Below the pieces are notes generated by a model, which did not search any database, was not told where the DNA came from, and saw only the letters and a program-made list of their open reading frames with translations. Positions 1-7,780 of a DNA stretch of 64,000 nucleotides are shown here, one piece after another. The stretch lies in assembly GCA_964242305.1 (NCBI GenBank), contig CAXTBB010000016.1:1-64000 (forward strand), written 5' to 3'. Both the position numbers and the translations under genes were made by a program. Each line of letters starts with the position of its first letter. Position 1 is the stretch's first letter. The stretch is from DATLGB01 sp964242305. Lineage in GTDB: Bacteria > Actinomycetota > Thermoleophilia > Solirubrobacterales > Solirubrobacteraceae.

Positions 1-939
1 ATCACCCACAACGAGGCGATCTCGGCGCTGCGCCGGCGGCGCCCGACCGCCGAGCTCCACGACGACGCGGTCGCCCCGGACATCGAGGTGGCGGTCGAGC
101 AGCGTGCCCGGTTGCAGCAACTCGTGGTGGACCTGCGGGCGCTCCCCGAGCGCCAGCGCGGCGCCCTGGTCATGCGCGAGCTGAGCGGCCTCTCGCACGC
201 GGAGATCGCGGCGGCGCTCGGCATCTCGGCGCCGCAGGCCAAGCAGGCGATCCTCGAAGCGCGGGTCAGCCTCCAGGAAGCCGAGAAGGGCCGAGCGTTG
301 CGCTGCCCTGACGTCCGCAGCGTGATCTCGGAGCGGGACGGCCGCCGCCTGCGCGCACGTTCGGTGCGGGCGCACCTGCGTGGGTGCGACGACTGTCGCG
401 CGCTGCGCGAAGCGATCGCGACACGCGAGGCCGACCTGCGGGTGCTCGCCCCGCCGGTCCCCGCCGCGCTGTCGGCCGGCCTGCTGGCGCAGCTGCTGGG
501 CGGGGGCGGAGGCTCCTTCGCCGCGAAGGCCGCGATCGGTGCCGCCGTGGTGGCGACGGCCGGCGGAGGCGTGGCCATCCGGGAGGTCGTCCGTCATCCC
601 GACCGCGCGAGCCAGGCGGAGCGGAGGGCCGCGCCGGCTGCGGAAGCCGCGCGGGCGAAGACGACGGAAGCGGCGGCGACGGTGGTCCCCGTGGTGGACG
701 AGGCGGTGGCTACGGCGCCGACTCCGCGCGCGCGCAAGGTGGCGCGGGTCCGCGCTCGCCGTCCGCGGCCGGCGGCGACGGCGACGGTGACCGCCATGCC
801 CTCGCCGGCACCGACAGTGGCGACCCCGGCGGCGACCGCGGCGCCGGCGACGACGCCCGCCAAGACGCCCAAGCCGGCCAAGACGCCCAAGCCGGCCAAG
901 ACGCCCAAGCCGGCCAAGACGCCCAAGCCCGGTAGATAG
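1..939 (+). CDS. Sigma-70 family (ECF-like) factor with C-terminal zinc-binding anti-sigma-like domain, 5' partial
   Basis: The reading frame is open from base 1, so the start and sigma region 2 lie outside the window. Codons about 40-97 form sigma region 4, including LPERQRGALVMRELSGLSH and a helix-turn-helix (AEIAAALGIS) that would contact the -35 element. After it comes an HxxxCxxC motif (HLRGCDDC, codons about 126-133), typical of zf-HC2/ZAS anti-sigma domains. An Ala/Gly-rich hydrophobic stretch at about bp 520-580 could be one membrane segment. The tail is a Pro/Lys/Thr-rich spacer ending in PAKTPK repeats. A sigma factor fused to its own anti-sigma-like module may be self-regulated or membrane-held; that is inference. 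The role in promoter recognition is known for the family. Confidence 0.85.
   Translation: MTHNEAISALRRRRPTAELHDDAVAPDIEVAVEQRARLQQLVVDLRALPERQRGALVMRELSGLSHAEIAAALGISAPQAKQAILEARVSLQEAEKGRALRCPDVRSVISERDGRRLRARSVRAHLRGCDDCRALREAIATREADLRVLAPPVPAALSAGLLAQLLGGGGGSFAAKAAIGAAVVATAGGGVAIREVVRHPDRASQAERRAAPAAEAARAKTTEAAATVVPVVDEAVATAPTPRARKVARVRARRPRPAATATVTAMPSPAPTVATPAATAAPATTPAKTPKPAKTPKPAKTPKPAKTPKPGR
859..930 (+). repeat. Four tandem 18-bp coding repeats
   Basis: Four in-frame copies of an 18-bp unit (GCCAAGACGCCCAAGCCG, the last with one change) encode a Lys/Pro/Thr-rich C-terminal tail. This is low-complexity coding repeat, likely variable in copy number between strains. It has no spacers and is not a CRISPR. 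Confidence 0.9.
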
Positions 940-975
940 TTCCCGACTTTCCCGGCGGCCGGACGTGGTCGTCAC

Positions 976-1413
976 ATGAACCGATCACTGATCTGCGGCC
1001 TGGCGCTGACACTGGCCGTCCCGGCCGTCGCCGGCGCCAAGCCCAAGCCGGACACAGCCCCGACCTCCTGCACGCCCAAACGGGTTGGCTTTGCCGCCAC
1101 GGGGACCTACGTCTCCGGCACCCTGACGCAGACGGCCGGCGCCGACACCGCCGCGCGTGGCGACGATCGCTACAGCGGCGACCTGACCGTCCTGGTGGCG
1201 AAGGCCAACCACAAGGTGATCACGGGCGAGCAGACGTTCACCCTCGCCGACGCGCGCGTGCGCTTCCACCCCCACACCGACTCAGACCTCGCCGCCGGAG
1301 ACCGCGTGAAACTGCACGGAACGGTCACCCGGCTGCGCAAAAAGTGCGACGCTGCGGGCTTCGTGCCCACCGTCACGGTGCGTAAGGCCGACATCAGGGC
1401 CAAGCGCGCGTAG
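976..1413 (+). CDS. Secreted protein of unknown function
   Basis: A 145-residue protein whose first 21 residues form a signal peptide (MNRSLICGLALTLAVPAVAG followed by AKPKP). The mature part has two cysteines, at about residues 33 and 116, that could form a disulfide, and it looks beta-rich, with alternating Val/Thr strands and a Lys/Arg-rich end. I do not recognise a catalytic motif or family. It lies 36 bp after the sigma-factor gene on the same strand, so the two may be cotranscribed. The ATG start is supported by the signal peptide that begins there. Confidence 0.75.
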   Translation: MNRSLICGLALTLAVPAVAGAKPKPDTAPTSCTPKRVGFAATGTYVSGTLTQTAGADTAARGDDRYSGDLTVLVAKANHKVITGEQTFTLADARVRFHPHTDSDLAAGDRVKLHGTVTRLRKKCDAAGFVPTVTVRKADIRAKRA

Positions 1414-1790
1414 CGGGGCGTCCACCGACGACCGAGCGTCGCGAGCCTGGCATCCTGCCTCGCCTTGCCCGCGGCGCTCGGCTCAGTCGAGCCCGGCGGA
1501 CGACCTCGATCGAGCGTCGAACGTCTGGCAAACCGGCTCAGCACCGCACGCCGCGGTGGCGCACGACCATGCGCTTCCCGCGCGTCGTGCGTAGGTGGAT
1601 GCGGATGGTGCGCCGGCCCGCCCGCTCGAGCACGGCGTGCCCGACCTGGACGCCGGCGACCCACTGCGAGTGCGGCCCCTCATTAGTCCGGGATCACGAG
1701 CGCGGCGCCGGCGGTCCCACAACGTGACGGACGTCGCCGCCGGGTTGATCGTGTAACGCTTGTCACACCTCTGTAGGTAGGATCAGCAGC
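1414..1790. other. Gene-poor stretch with a possible decayed minus-strand gene end
   Basis: No convincing complete gene is seen. On the minus strand, 1538-1693 is an open stretch ending in TGA with almost all-G/C third positions (peptide containing VLERAGRRTIRIHLRTTRGK). It has no ATG and an in-frame stop at 1694-1696. Another frame just upstream (about 1700-1765) also reads with coding-like third positions. This may be a frameshifted gene remnant. The last 50 bases must hold the promoter of the following plus-strand gene, but no clear -35/-10 pair is visible. Confidence 0.35.
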
Positions 1791-2090
1791 ATGCCCAGAC
1801 TCCCGGGGAACCCGGTCAGCGACGTCCTCAAGCGCGCGGACCGGACGATCGGCAACGTCGAGCCCATCCTCAGCCGGGTCGGCGGGACCCTCACCGACGT
1901 CGACGGCACGCTCTCGACGGTGTCGACGACGCTCAGCGAGGCGACCTCGACGCTGGCCGAGGCGACCTCGGTCCTCGATCAGGTCCGCGGCCTGCTGGTC
2001 GAGCTCGAGGAGAAGCTCGTCCTGCTCGACGAGGTGCCGGCGATGAAGGCGAAGATCGAGGAGATCCACGCGATCGTCAGCCGCGGATGA
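1791..2090 (+). CDS. Small heptad-repeat (coiled-coil) protein
   Basis: A 99-residue protein without signal peptide or membrane segment. From about residue 33 it consists of successive 7-residue units (TLTDVDG, TLSTVST, TLSEATS, TLAEATS, VLDQVRG, LLVELEE, KLVLLDE), so an amphipathic coiled coil is expected. Its N-terminus resembles that of the repeat protein at 7781-8335, at the other end of the monooxygenase cluster, and the two may be distant paralogues. A role as scaffold or lipid-surface (phasin-like) protein is possible but unproven. The gene converges on the monooxygenase gene and ends 24 bp from it. Confidence 0.75.
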   Translation: MPRLPGNPVSDVLKRADRTIGNVEPILSRVGGTLTDVDGTLSTVSTTLSEATSTLAEATSVLDQVRGLLVELEEKLVLLDEVPAMKAKIEEIHAIVSRG

Positions 2091-2100
2091 GGTCGCGCGG

Positions 2101-2124
2101 CGCCGCGTGGTCCTTCACGCGGCG
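2101..2124. terminator. Hairpin between convergent genes
   Basis: A perfect 9-bp inverted repeat (CGCCGCGTG, loop GTCCTT, CACGCGGCG) lies between the heptad-repeat gene and the oppositely oriented monooxygenase gene and overlaps the latter's stop codon. It has no T-run. It could stop transcription in both directions, as GC-rich hairpins without U-tracts are thought to do in actinobacteria. Confidence 0.5.
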
Positions 2125-3614
2125 GTGAGCACGTAGCGGTCGGCGTCGAAGCGCCGTGTGCGCCGGCGGTACTCGGTCGCGAAGCCCGGATAGATGCCGA
2201 AGTTGCGGCCGTCGGCGTCCAGGTAGTAGGCGTGGCAGCCGCCGTCGGTCCACACGCTTCCCGCCGACCGGCGGTCGCACTCGTCCACGAACGCCGCCGC
2301 GGCCTCCGGCCGCACCTCGACGCGCGCGGCCCGCTCGCGCTTCATCGTGCGCAGCGCGTCCATCACGTAGGCGATCTGCGCCTCCAGCGAGAAGATCACC
2401 GAGTTGATGCCGATCGAGTTCGGCCCGAGCAGGATGAAGAAGTTCGGGAAGTCCGGCACCGTCGTCCCGAGGTACGCGCGCGGTGACTCGTCCCACACCT
2501 CGCCGAGCGTGCGCCCGCTCGCGCCGGCGACGCGATTGACCAGCAGCGAGCGGCGGTAGCGGTAGCCGATCGCGCTGATGATCGTGTCGACCTCGTGGCG
2601 GGTGCCGTCGCCGGTGATGACCGCGGACGCGTCGACCCGCGCGATCGGGTCCGTGACGACGTCGGCGTTGTCGCGCGCCAACGCCGCGTAGTACGAGTTG
2701 GAGAGGATCGGGCGCTTGCACCCGAAGCGGTAGCGAGGGGTGAGCTTCGCCCGCAGCTCGGGGTCGCGGACCTGGCGGCGCAGGTGCGCGCGGCCGAGCG
2801 CCTCGATCGGCGCGACCAACTCCGTGCGCCCGCGGAAACCGATCCCCGTCGCCTCGTACAGCGCGAAGAAGAGGTTGCGCTGGACGTCCTGGGCCTGCGG
2901 GACGAGCCGGTAGAACAGGCGCTCGGCGCCGGGAACGGGGCGGTCGAAGTGGGGGATGACCCACGGCGGCGTGCGCTGGAAGACGGTCAGCGACTCCACC
3001 TGCGGTTGGATCTCCGGCACGAACTGCGCCGCTGCCGGACCGGTGCCGATGACCGCCACGCGCTCGCCGGCCAGGTCGTGGCCCCAGTCCCAGCGGGCGG
3101 AGTGGAAGCGGTGGCCCGTGAAGCGCTCCAGGCCTTCGATGTCCGGCTCGTCGGGCTCGGCGGTGGCGCCGATCGCCGACACGAGCACGTCGCAGGTCAG
3201 CTCGCCCTCCGAGGTCCGCACGCGCCACACCCCCTCCGCCTCGTCCCACTCCGATCGCTCCATCTCGCAGCCGAAGCGGATGTGCGGCGTGACGCCGTGC
3301 TCGTCGACGATCGTGCGCAGGTAGGCGAGGATCTCCTGCTGCTTGGGAAACAGCCGCGACCAGTTCGGGTTGCGCGCAAAGGAGAACGAGTACAGGTGCG
3401 TCGGGATGTCGCAGCCGCACCCGGGATAGGTGTGCTCGAACCACGTCCCGCCCACCGAGTCGTTGCGCTCGCAGATGACGAAGTCGTCCTCGCCCGCGTG
3501 CAGCAGGCGGACCGCGAGGCCGATGCCGGCGAACCCGGCACCGGTGATCACCACGCGGGAATGGGATTTCGCCCGGCCGGACTTCGTCCTCTGGGCGACG
3601 TCAGAGGGCGGCAC
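2115..3614 (-). CDS. Flavin-dependent Baeyer-Villiger-type monooxygenase
   Basis: The 499-residue product has an N-terminal FAD Rossmann motif (GAGFAG, residues 25-30), a second dinucleotide motif (GTGPAAAQ, about residue 190) for NADPH, and FTGHRFHSARWD between them. The last matches the Baeyer-Villiger fingerprint FxGxxxHxxxWD. Such enzymes use NADPH, FAD and O2 to turn ketones into esters or to oxygenate soft heteroatoms. It is the last gene of the ABC1-P450-SDR-BVMO operon and overlaps the SDR by 14 bp. The GTG start at 3614 is uncertain, because residues 1-20 are not typical and a GTG just before the Rossmann motif is possible. The substrate is unknown; neighbours suggest a lipid, steroid or terpenoid ketone made by the P450/SDR steps. 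Confidence 0.88.
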   Translation of the reverse strand: MPPSDVAQRTKSGRAKSHSRVVITGAGFAGIGLAVRLLHAGEDDFVICERNDSVGGTWFEHTYPGCGCDIPTHLYSFSFARNPNWSRLFPKQQEILAYLRTIVDEHGVTPHIRFGCEMERSEWDEAEGVWRVRTSEGELTCDVLVSAIGATAEPDEPDIEGLERFTGHRFHSARWDWGHDLAGERVAVIGTGPAAAQFVPEIQPQVESLTVFQRTPPWVIPHFDRPVPGAERLFYRLVPQAQDVQRNLFFALYEATGIGFRGRTELVAPIEALGRAHLRRQVRDPELRAKLTPRYRFGCKRPILSNSYYAALARDNADVVTDPIARVDASAVITGDGTRHEVDTIISAIGYRYRRSLLVNRVAGASGRTLGEVWDESPRAYLGTTVPDFPNFFILLGPNSIGINSVIFSLEAQIAYVMDALRTMKRERAARVEVRPEAAAAFVDECDRRSAGSVWTDGGCHAYYLDADGRNFGIYPGFATEYRRRTRRFDADRYVLTAA

Positions 3615-4321
3615 GGGCGATCAGTCCCTGGATCGGCTGCGGGGCGCCCCGCAGCAGCTTGTAGGCGAGCGTGGACTCGAAGCCGACGGGGACGACGTCG
3701 CGGTTGCGCTCGACGCAGTCGACGATCGCCCGTGCGACGAGGTCGGGCGAGTGGCCCAGTCCCAGTGCGCGCTCCGCCCGCGCCTTGCGGGCCACCATCC
3801 CCCCGACATAGCGGCTGTTGGCGGCGATCGGCGTGTTGATGACGCCGGGACAGACGACGCTGACCCCGACACCATGACGCGCCAGTCCGCCCGCAGGCAC
3901 TGGGAGAAGGAGACGACGGCCGCCTTGGTCGCGCAGTACGCCGCCATCTCGCGGTTGGGGATGTAGGCGGCACCCGAGGCGACGTTGACACCTGGCCGCG
4001 CCCGCGCGCGACCATCCCCGGCCCGAAGGCGTAGCACCCGTGGGCGACGCCGTCGAGGTTGATCGACCGCAGCCACTTCCAGTCCTCGATCGTCGAGTCC
4101 AGGAACGGCCCGGCGACGCCGACGCCGGCGTTGTTGACCAGGACGTCGACGTCACCGAGATCCTCCGCGAGCGCCTGCACGGCCGCGAAGTCCGCCACGT
4201 CGCAGATCCGGTCGGCCTCCGGGTCGACGTCGACGCGGACGACCTCGTCGCCGCGCTCGTCGAAGCGCGCCGCCGTGGCGGCGCCGATGCCGCTGCACGC
4301 GCCGGTGACGACGACCTTCAT
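3601..4321 (-). pseudogene. Short-chain dehydrogenase/reductase, two frameshifts
   Basis: Three frames join into one SDR: TGACSGIG cofactor motif and NNAG (from ATG at 4321), then the catalytic YCATK in the next frame, then VCPG and the C-terminus ending at 3601. The shifts fall near 3990 (after GRGQV) and near 3882 (after ADW), and each is explained by one missing base. With both restored the protein is about 240 residues, normal for a classical SDR that oxidises alcohols or reduces ketones with NAD(P)H. It overlaps the P450 gene by 4 bp (ATGA). Two close deletions in otherwise perfect coding sequence, in a draft with a scaffold gap, look more like sequencing errors than decay, but a real pseudogene is not excluded. 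Confidence 0.85.
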
Positions 4322-5691
4322 GCCGCCACCGCCGCGGCCACGCGCCGCCTGGCGACCATCTTCACCCCGTGGCGAGGGCGCAGGGTCAGCGTGGCCTCGG
4401 GCTCGACGGGATGACCCGGGACGAGGTCGTAGACGAACCGCTGACTCATCATCGCGGTGATCAGCGTCGTCTCCATCAGCGCGAAGCTCGTCCCTATGCA
4501 GATGCGCCGTCCGCCCCCGAACGGCAGGTAGGCCGAGCGGTGCCGGCCACGTGCGTTCTCGGCCAGGAAGCGCGACGGGTCGAAGACCTCGGGGTCCGGC
4601 CAGAAGCGCGGGTCATGGTGGATGCGGTGGATCGGGATCAGGACCGTGGTGCCCTTCGGGACGCGCAGGTCGCCGACGAGGTCGTCCTCGACGCACTGGC
4701 GGGGGATCACCCAGGCGGGCGGGTAGAACCGCATCGCCTCCTGGAAGCAGGCGGTCGTCCAGGTCAGCGCGGCGATGTCGTCCACACCCGGGCGCCGACC
4801 GCCGAGCACGCGGTCCACCTCCTCGAGCATGCGCTCGCGCGCCTCCGGGTTGAGCGCCAGCAGGTACCACATCCAGGCCAGCGCATTGGCGGTCGTCTCG
4901 TGCCCGGCGAGCATGAACGTGGTGACCTCGTTGCGCACACGGCGCAGCGGCAGCGTCTCGTCGGCGAGCAGGAGGTTGAGCATGTCGTCGCTGTCGGTCG
5001 GATGCGCTCGGCGGTCGTTGATGAGGTCCCACACCGCCCGGTCGACCGTGGTGATGACCCAGCGCAGCGAGCTCAGCGGCGGCGGCAGCGGCCCCGGGGC
5101 GCGGTGCAGGGCCGCCCCGGCGAGACGCACGCTCCAGGCGGGCGGCGCGGCCACCATCAACAGGCGCGTCGCGACCTCGCCGGCGCGCAGTCCGGTCGTG
5201 ACGACGGACTTCATCTGGCGCGCCACCTCGCCGAAGCGGTGACCGAAGAGCGCGGCCCCGACGACGTCCATCGTCAGCTCCACCATCTGCCCCGCCATCT
5301 CGATCTCGAAGCGGTCGGCACCGGTGTCGAGGCCATCGACGAAGCGCTCGATCGGGTCGATCATCAGGTCGGTCATCCCGCGCACGTGGCGTTTGGCCAT
5401 CAGCGGGTTGAGGAGCATCCGGTGCCGGCGCCAGGAGTCGCCCTCGTCCGTGAACAGGTTGAGGCCGAGCACGACCCGCAGCAGCTCGTACTCGACGCTC
5501 TTGTGGTAGTGGTCGGCGCTCTCGTGGAGCACGTGGTCGACCAGGTCGGGATGGCCGAGCACGACGACACGGCGCCGTCCGAGGCGGACGGTCGCGACGT
5601 CGTCGCCGCCCTGCACCATCGGCCCGTCGACGTGCAGCCCGCGGGCGAGCATGTCCCACGAGGCCGCCAGGGAGTTGATCCGGGTCGTCAC
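4318..5691 (-). CDS. Cytochrome P450
   Basis: A 457-residue soluble P450 with the three diagnostic sites: the I-helix oxygen-activation motif AGHETT (about 261-266), the ExxR of the K helix (EAMR, about 317), and the heme-cysteine loop FGGGRRICIG (about 389-399). It hydroxylates or otherwise oxidises a hydrophobic substrate and needs electrons from a reductase or ferredoxin, neither of which is encoded nearby. The GTG start at 5691 overlaps the ABC1 gene's stop (GTGA), showing translational coupling. With the SDR and BVMO downstream, a pathway of hydroxylation, oxidation to ketone and Baeyer-Villiger oxidation is a reasonable inference. Confidence 0.93.
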   Translation of the reverse strand: MTTRINSLAASWDMLARGLHVDGPMVQGGDDVATVRLGRRRVVVLGHPDLVDHVLHESADHYHKSVEYELLRVVLGLNLFTDEGDSWRRHRMLLNPLMAKRHVRGMTDLMIDPIERFVDGLDTGADRFEIEMAGQMVELTMDVVGAALFGHRFGEVARQMKSVVTTGLRAGEVATRLLMVAAPPAWSVRLAGAALHRAPGPLPPPLSSLRWVITTVDRAVWDLINDRRAHPTDSDDMLNLLLADETLPLRRVRNEVTTFMLAGHETTANALAWMWYLLALNPEARERMLEEVDRVLGGRRPGVDDIAALTWTTACFQEAMRFYPPAWVIPRQCVEDDLVGDLRVPKGTTVLIPIHRIHHDPRFWPDPEVFDPSRFLAENARGRHRSAYLPFGGGRRICIGTSFALMETTLITAMMSQRFVYDLVPGHPVEPEATLTLRPRHGVKMVARRRVAAAVAA

Positions 5692-7082
5692 GCGGGAGCC
5701 TCGGTCGTGTAGGGATGGCGGTCGCCGAAGAACGCCTCCTCCTGGCGCCCCAGCGCGGTCACCGGCGGCTCACCGAGCAGCCACTCGCGCCCGATGTCCA
5801 GCCAGGTGTTGGTGGCGCGCAGCTGGCCCAGCAGGCCGATCAGCAGGAACACGGCGCGCATGAGCACGAAGTGCTCGGCCGGCAGCGTCATGCCGCCGAA
5901 CTCGGCGGCGCCGCGCATCTCCGTGTAGCGGCGCATCATGTCGGCGGTCTGGCTCGCGTCGGCGGTCAGCGGCGCCTCGGCCGTCAGCCAGCCGAAGATC
6001 GCCTCGTAGTTCTCGAAGAACGGTTGCTCGAGGGCGGGGTCGGGCGGGAGCGCGCCCAGCTCGGCGACGACGGCCAGCAGCGCCTTCGGATCACGGTCGC
6101 GCAGCGCGCGGGTCGTGACCAGCAGCTGGCGGATGTCGACGTCGGTGAGGTGCTTGAAGAACCCGAAGTCGATGAACGCCACCCGGCCGTCGGGCATGAA
6201 CAGGCAGTTCCCCGGGTGCGGGTCGCCGTTGAGCAGGCGGTGGCGGAGCGGGCCGTTGATGTAGAAGCGGACCAGCACCTCGCCGATGCGGTCGCGCTCG
6301 GCCTCCGGCTTGTCGCGCGCGGCCGCGAAGCGCTCCCCGTCCACGAACTCCGTGACCAGCACCCGCTCACGCGAGAGGGCGGTGACGACGCCGGGGACGA
6401 AGATGAACGGGTGGCCGGCGTAGGCACGCGCCATCTCGCGATGGTTGGACGCCTCCAGCTCGTAGTCGAGCTCCTCCGTGATGCGCTCGCGGATCTCACC
6501 CGCGATCGCGCCCGTGTCGATGCCCGGCGCGATCGTCGACAGCAGCTTGAGGCCGAGGCGCAGGTTCTGGAGGTCGGCGAAGATCGCCTCGGCGACGCCG
6601 GGGTACTGCACCTTGACGGCGACGACCCGGCCGTCGTGGAGCTGCGCGCGGTGGACCTGCCCGATCGACGCCGCCGCGATCGGGTCGGGCTCGAAGTCGG
6701 CGAAGGCGGCCCCGAGTCGCTCGCCCAGATCGTCCTCCACCACGGTGCGGATCGCCTTGAAGGACACGGGGTCGGCGTTCTGCTGCAGCGTCGCCAGGAT
6801 CTCCTGGAACTGCGGTCGGACCGCTTCGGGCACGAGGCCGAGGTCGACGGCGGACAGCGTCTGGCCGACCTTCATGGCGGCGCCGCGCATGCCCGCGAAC
6901 AGCTTCACCAGCGACTGCGCGGACTTCAGCTGCTGGCGGGTGGCGGCCGCCTGCCGGCGCTCGCCGGGCGTGCCCGCGGTCAGCGCTCGCACGCGCGCCT
7001 CGCGCACCGCCACCCCCGCCGCGACGCCGGTCATGCGTGCCGCGCGCCGTGTCCGGGACCCGCCGATCTCGTCGTCGTCCAC
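5688..7082 (-). CDS. ABC1/UbiB-family atypical kinase-like protein
   Basis: The 464-residue protein has the family hallmarks: the KxGQ motif (MKVGQTLS, about residues 67-74), the Ala-rich nucleotide loop region AAASIGQVHRA (about 130-140), NGDPHPGN (about 282-290) and the metal-binding DFG-like IDFGF (about 300). UbiB/COQ8 relatives are ATPases linked to quinone or lipid metabolism. In actinobacteria they often sit beside lipid-modifying enzymes. It is the first gene of the operon and starts with GTG, 22 bp downstream of a palindromic operator. The exact role here is unknown; supporting handling of a hydrophobic substrate is inference. Confidence 0.9.
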   Translation of the reverse strand: MDDDEIGGSRTRRAARMTGVAAGVAVREARVRALTAGTPGERRQAAATRQQLKSAQSLVKLFAGMRGAAMKVGQTLSAVDLGLVPEAVRPQFQEILATLQQNADPVSFKAIRTVVEDDLGERLGAAFADFEPDPIAAASIGQVHRAQLHDGRVVAVKVQYPGVAEAIFADLQNLRLGLKLLSTIAPGIDTGAIAGEIRERITEELDYELEASNHREMARAYAGHPFIFVPGVVTALSRERVLVTEFVDGERFAAARDKPEAERDRIGEVLVRFYINGPLRHRLLNGDPHPGNCLFMPDGRVAFIDFGFFKHLTDVDIRQLLVTTRALRDRDPKALLAVVAELGALPPDPALEQPFFENYEAIFGWLTAEAPLTADASQTADMMRRYTEMRGAAEFGGMTLPAEHFVLMRAVFLLIGLLGQLRATNTWLDIGREWLLGEPPVTALGRQEEAFFGDRHPYTTEAPA

Positions 7083-7103
7083 TGACCGTCCTCCTGTCGT
7101 TCA

Positions 7104-7119
7104 CCGATCAGGTGATCGG
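7104..7119. promoter_or_regulatory. Probable TetR operator, proximal site
   Basis: CCGATCAGGTGATCGG is a 16-bp near-perfect palindrome (one central mismatch) 22 bp upstream of the ABC1 operon start. It shares the GATCAsGTGATC core with two other sites around the adjacent tetR gene, so it is likely bound by that repressor. Confidence 0.65.
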
Positions 7120-7135
7120 CGAATGCGAGACCATA

Positions 7136-7771
7136 TCAGTCGATCACGTGATCGGCGAACAGATCCGCGGCTGCGTTCAGCAGCAGCGGCTTCATCGCCT
7201 CGAAGCGCCGGTCGACCACCCTCTGGCCGGCGACGGGAACCGCCATCACGAGGCCACGGATCAGTGAGACGGCGGTGTCGAGCAGGACCGGGAAGCGCTC
7301 GTGCTCCGCCTCGTCGGGGAACAGGGTGCCCGCCGTGACGATCAGGATCTCCGACAGCCGCGCCTCCAGCTCGCGCAGGGTGGCGGCCAGCTCGGGCTCC
7401 GTCCAGGCGGCCGCCCACAGCTGCGCCGCCGCCAGGGCGGGCGGGGAGGTGAAGCGCCGCCAGGCCTGGTCGAGCACCGCCTCACGGCGCTCCGGCAGCC
7501 GCAGCGCCTGCAGGTCGAGCTCGTCGAGCGCATCCTCGGTGAGCTGCGTGGCGAGATGGGTGACGGCGTCGGCGAGCAGCGCCTCGCGCGTCGGGAAGTG
7601 GTGCATGAGCGTGCTCTGCGCGACCCCGGCCCGCTCCGCGATCCGGCGTGTGGTCAGCGTCGCGTAGCCGTCGTCGACGAGGCAGTCGCCCGTCGCGGCG
7701 AGGATCGCCAGGCGCGTGGCCGCCCGCTGCTGGGCGCGGGTCTGTCGGCGGGGCTGGGCTTCGTCGATCAC
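7136..7771 (-). CDS. TetR-family transcriptional regulator
   Basis: A 211-residue repressor beginning with GTG at 7771. The N-terminal helix-turn-helix covers about residues 10-56 (TTRRIAERAGVAQSTLMHHF, with the typical TLYxHF-like end) and the rest is a helical ligand domain. The start was chosen because the HTH follows at normal distance and the codon lies inside a palindromic operator. The C-terminal residues ADHVID are encoded by another operator copy. It is divergent from the repeat protein at 7781 and sits upstream of the ABC1-P450-SDR-BVMO operon, so it probably represses itself, that operon and the divergent gene until a lipophilic inducer binds. Confidence 0.88.
   Translation of the reverse strand: MIDEAQPRRQTRAQQRAATRLAILAATGDCLVDDGYATLTTRRIAERAGVAQSTLMHHFPTREALLADAVTHLATQLTEDALDELDLQALRLPERREAVLDQAWRRFTSPPALAAAQLWAAAWTEPELAATLRELEARLSEILIVTAGTLFPDEAEHERFPVLLDTAVSLIRGLVMAVPVAGQRVVDRRFEAMKPLLLNAAADLFADHVID
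7141..7154. promoter_or_regulatory. Probable TetR operator inside the tetR 3' end
   Basis: CGATCACGTGATCG is a perfect 14-bp palindrome overlapping the last codons of tetR and lying 59 bp upstream of the ABC1 operon start. The core is identical to that of the operator at 7763-7780. Together with 7104-7119 it gives the operon two sites with about 37 bp between centres. Confidence 0.65.
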
Positions 7772-7780
7772 GTGATCGAC
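7763..7780. promoter_or_regulatory. Probable TetR operator shared by divergent genes
   Basis: GTCGATCACGTGATCGAC is a perfect 18-bp palindrome. It contains the tetR GTG start on the minus strand and directly abuts the ATG at 7781 on the plus strand. Binding here would block both genes. The lack of any leader suggests at least one of the transcripts is leaderless. Confidence 0.72.

Noticed and set aside
859..930. Tandem repeats resembling a small CRISPR or minisatellite
   Set aside because: The 18-bp units are adjacent without spacers, in frame, and encode a Pro/Lys/Thr tail of the sigma-factor protein.
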